Shown: piece by piece, positions 63,025 through 64,000 of the stretch
Numbering within the stretch: the stretch's first letter is position 1
Layout of the letters: every line of letters starts with the position of its first letter
DNA from: JAQAZP01 sp965531145
Lineage (GTDB): Bacteria; Acidobacteriota; JAQAZP01
Assembly: GCA_965531145.1 (NCBI GenBank)
Contig: CBESOE010000006.1
Span: 17,023-81,022 of the forward strand
Direction of reading: 5' to 3'
Length of the DNA stretch: 64,000 nt
The notes under the pieces: model-generated
Databases searched by the model: none
What the model was told of the DNA's origin: nothing
What the model saw: only the letters and a program-made list of their open reading frames with translations
Made by a program: the position numbers and the translations under genes

Positions 63025-63594
63025 TCAATCTCCACCCTGTTCCAGTTCGCGGTAGAGCCAGGCCCGGGCGAAGTTCCAGCGCCGGCGCACCGCCCGCTCG
63101 GACATACCGGTGAGGCCGGCGATTTCCTCCTCGGTGAGGCCGCCAAAAAACTTCAGCTCGACGATCCGGCGGTCCTCGGGAGATTCGGCGTCGAGTCTGT
63201 CCAGCGCCTCGTCGAGACCCAGCAGGTCCACGTCCCTTCCGGGGGTCGCCATTCCCTCGTCCAGTGTCACCCGCAGCAGTTGGCCGTCCCTTTTCTGCCG
63301 GTTGCGTCCCCGGGCGTGGTCCACCAGCACCCGCCGAATCTGCTGGGCGGCCACCCGGAAAAAGTGTGTCCGGCCCTGCCAGTCCACCGATTGCTGCTGG
63401 ATGAGGCGCACGTAGGCTTCGTGAACCAGGGCGGTGGGCTGCAGGGTGTGGCCGGACCGCTCTTTTTTCAACTGATAGGCGGCCAGGGCGCGGAGCTCTC
63501 TGTACAACAACTCCATCAGCTGTTCCAGCGCCTGCTGGTCGCCGTGGCCGGTGGCTTCCAGGAGCCGGGCCATCTGGTCTGCATTCTTGTCCAT
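63025..63594 (-). CDS. ECF sigma factor, TIGR02999-type
   Basis: A 189-aa sigma factor of the ECF group with the N-terminal signature TLQPTALVHEAYVRLI, THFFRVAAQQIRRVLVDHAR in region 2, and LTEEEIAGLTGMSERAVRR in region 4. This group has no typical anti-sigma; many are linked to regulation by kinases or TPR proteins, and here the downstream gene ends in TPR repeats. It is translated just before the GT-C gene (10 bp gap). Confidence 0.9.
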   Translation of the reverse strand: MDKNADQMARLLEATGHGDQQALEQLMELLYRELRALAAYQLKKERSGHTLQPTALVHEAYVRLIQQQSVDWQGRTHFFRVAAQQIRRVLVDHARGRNRQKRDGQLLRVTLDEGMATPGRDVDLLGLDEALDRLDAESPEDRRIVELKFFGGLTEEEIAGLTGMSERAVRRRWNFARAWLYRELEQGGD

Positions 63595-63719
63595 CCGGGT
63601 CGCTGTTTCAGTCGTGGGAGTTGCCGGGAGCCTCCTGGGCTGCCAGGAGGAGGATACATAAACGAAAGATAACAGGCGGGATGGAAATCGTCAAACAGTG
63701 AAACAGAATGGGGTCGTGA

Positions 63720-64000
63720 CTATTTCGGTCGGGTCTGGCCCCAGACCTTGAACAGGCCCAGGCCGTTGCGCAGGGCGATGCGGGGCACCTTGGACATCTT
63801 GAAAACCACCGTGGACCCGGCGGTACGCAGGCGGTGCTGGATGGGGAACTCCATGATGCGCAGGCCGGCATTGGTGGCGCGGCCGACGAACTCCCACCAG
63901 AACCCTTCGGTGAGCAGGCCCAGATCGGGGAGCAAACGTTCCAGAGCGGGCCTTTTGATCAGCAGGTAGGGGCAGCTGGGATCGTGGATCGAGTGAGAGA
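63720..64000 (-). CDS. Family 2 glycosyltransferase, C-terminal part (cut by window end)
   Basis: The minus-strand frame is open from the window end to the stop at 63720. The visible 93 residues resemble the end of dolichol-phosphate-mannose-synthase-like GT2 enzymes: SIHDPSCPYLLIKRPALE (partial), LTEGFWWEFVGRATNAG, IMEFPIQHRLRTAGSTVVF and KVPRIALRNGLGLFKVW. The N-terminal catalytic DxD region lies beyond the window. It would transfer a sugar to a polyprenyl phosphate, which would suit the GT-C protein encoded 0.7 kb further along this strand. Confidence 0.75.
   Translation of the reverse strand, partial: SHSIHDPSCPYLLIKRPALERLLPDLGLLTEGFWWEFVGRATNAGLRIMEFPIQHRLRTAGSTVVFKMSKVPRIALRNGLGLFKVWGQTRPK

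Overview
The window is one stretch of a high-GC, gene-dense genome from a Gram-negative bacterium. The envelope genes show this: an Omp85-type barrel protein, an outer-membrane beta-barrel, Wza- and Wzc-like exopolysaccharide proteins, and many Sec signal peptides. GWxTD/VWFA proteins, secreted VCBS (FG-GAP) repeat proteins and paired M16 peptidases suggest an uncultured lineage of the FCB, Krumholzibacteria or Desulfobacterota type. No rRNA, tRNA or ribosomal protein gene is present to settle this. No CRISPR array, prophage or intact insertion sequence was seen; several short palindromic repeats occur.

Layout. 1-3.1 kb: MMPL/RND exporter (cut by the window start) and a TPR protein. 3.1-8.6 kb: ECF sigma factor with an anti-sigma-like membrane protein, a membrane-anchored reductive-dehalogenase-like protein, endonuclease IV, and a POTRA/Omp85-like protein. 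8.6-12.3 kb: DUF4390-like protein, NtrY-like kinase and NtrX-like sigma-54 activator in overlapping frames. 12.3-18.3 kb: palindromic element, inactive/active M16 peptidase pair, and a TPM-TPM-LemA cluster. 18.4-26.4 kb: NamZ-like muramidase, phosphate acyltransferase, B12-binding radical SAM enzyme, DUF4139 protein, carbamoyltransferase and a small ORF.

26.7-46.3 kb is the most interesting part. It looks like a biogenesis locus for a cysteine-tryptophylquinone (CTQ) enzyme, related to quinohemoprotein amine dehydrogenase (QHNDH, qhp). Two 97-aa Cys/Trp-rich peptides (27701-27994 and 36745-37038) align with the QHNDH gamma subunit. All four Cys-Glu, Cys-Asp and Cys-Trp cross-link pairs are conserved. 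Around them lie a QhpD-like radical SAM/SPASM maturase, beta-propeller (QhpB-like) subunits, a QhpF-like ABC exporter and a QhpE-like cytoplasmic subtilase, in an order resembling qhpA-D-C-B-E-F-G. Two things differ from the textbook operon. The diheme QhpA subunit is absent: no CxxCH motif was seen in the locus, and its slot holds a 305-aa secreted protein. The O2-dependent flavin monooxygenase QhpG, which hydroxylates the CTQ tryptophan, is also absent; its place is taken by a pair of U32-family proteins with the four-cysteine patterns of UbiU and UbiV, the O2-independent hydroxylases of anaerobic ubiquinone synthesis. I infer an oxygen-independent route to CTQ. A second, maturase-free copy of the structural genes (26746-31478) probably shares the same maturation enzymes.

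46.3-54.1 kb: GWxTD/VWFA secreted protein, small secreted protein, DUF4097 protein, B-box/DUF5668 membrane protein, ECF sigma/anti-sigma pair and CvpA. 54.2-64 kb: exopolysaccharide genes (carboxypeptidase-regulatory-like protein, outer-membrane barrel, SPOR-Wza fusion, Wzc/BY-kinase), a LOG-family hydrolase, a GT-C/TPR membrane protein, a third ECF sigma factor and the end of a family 2 glycosyltransferase.
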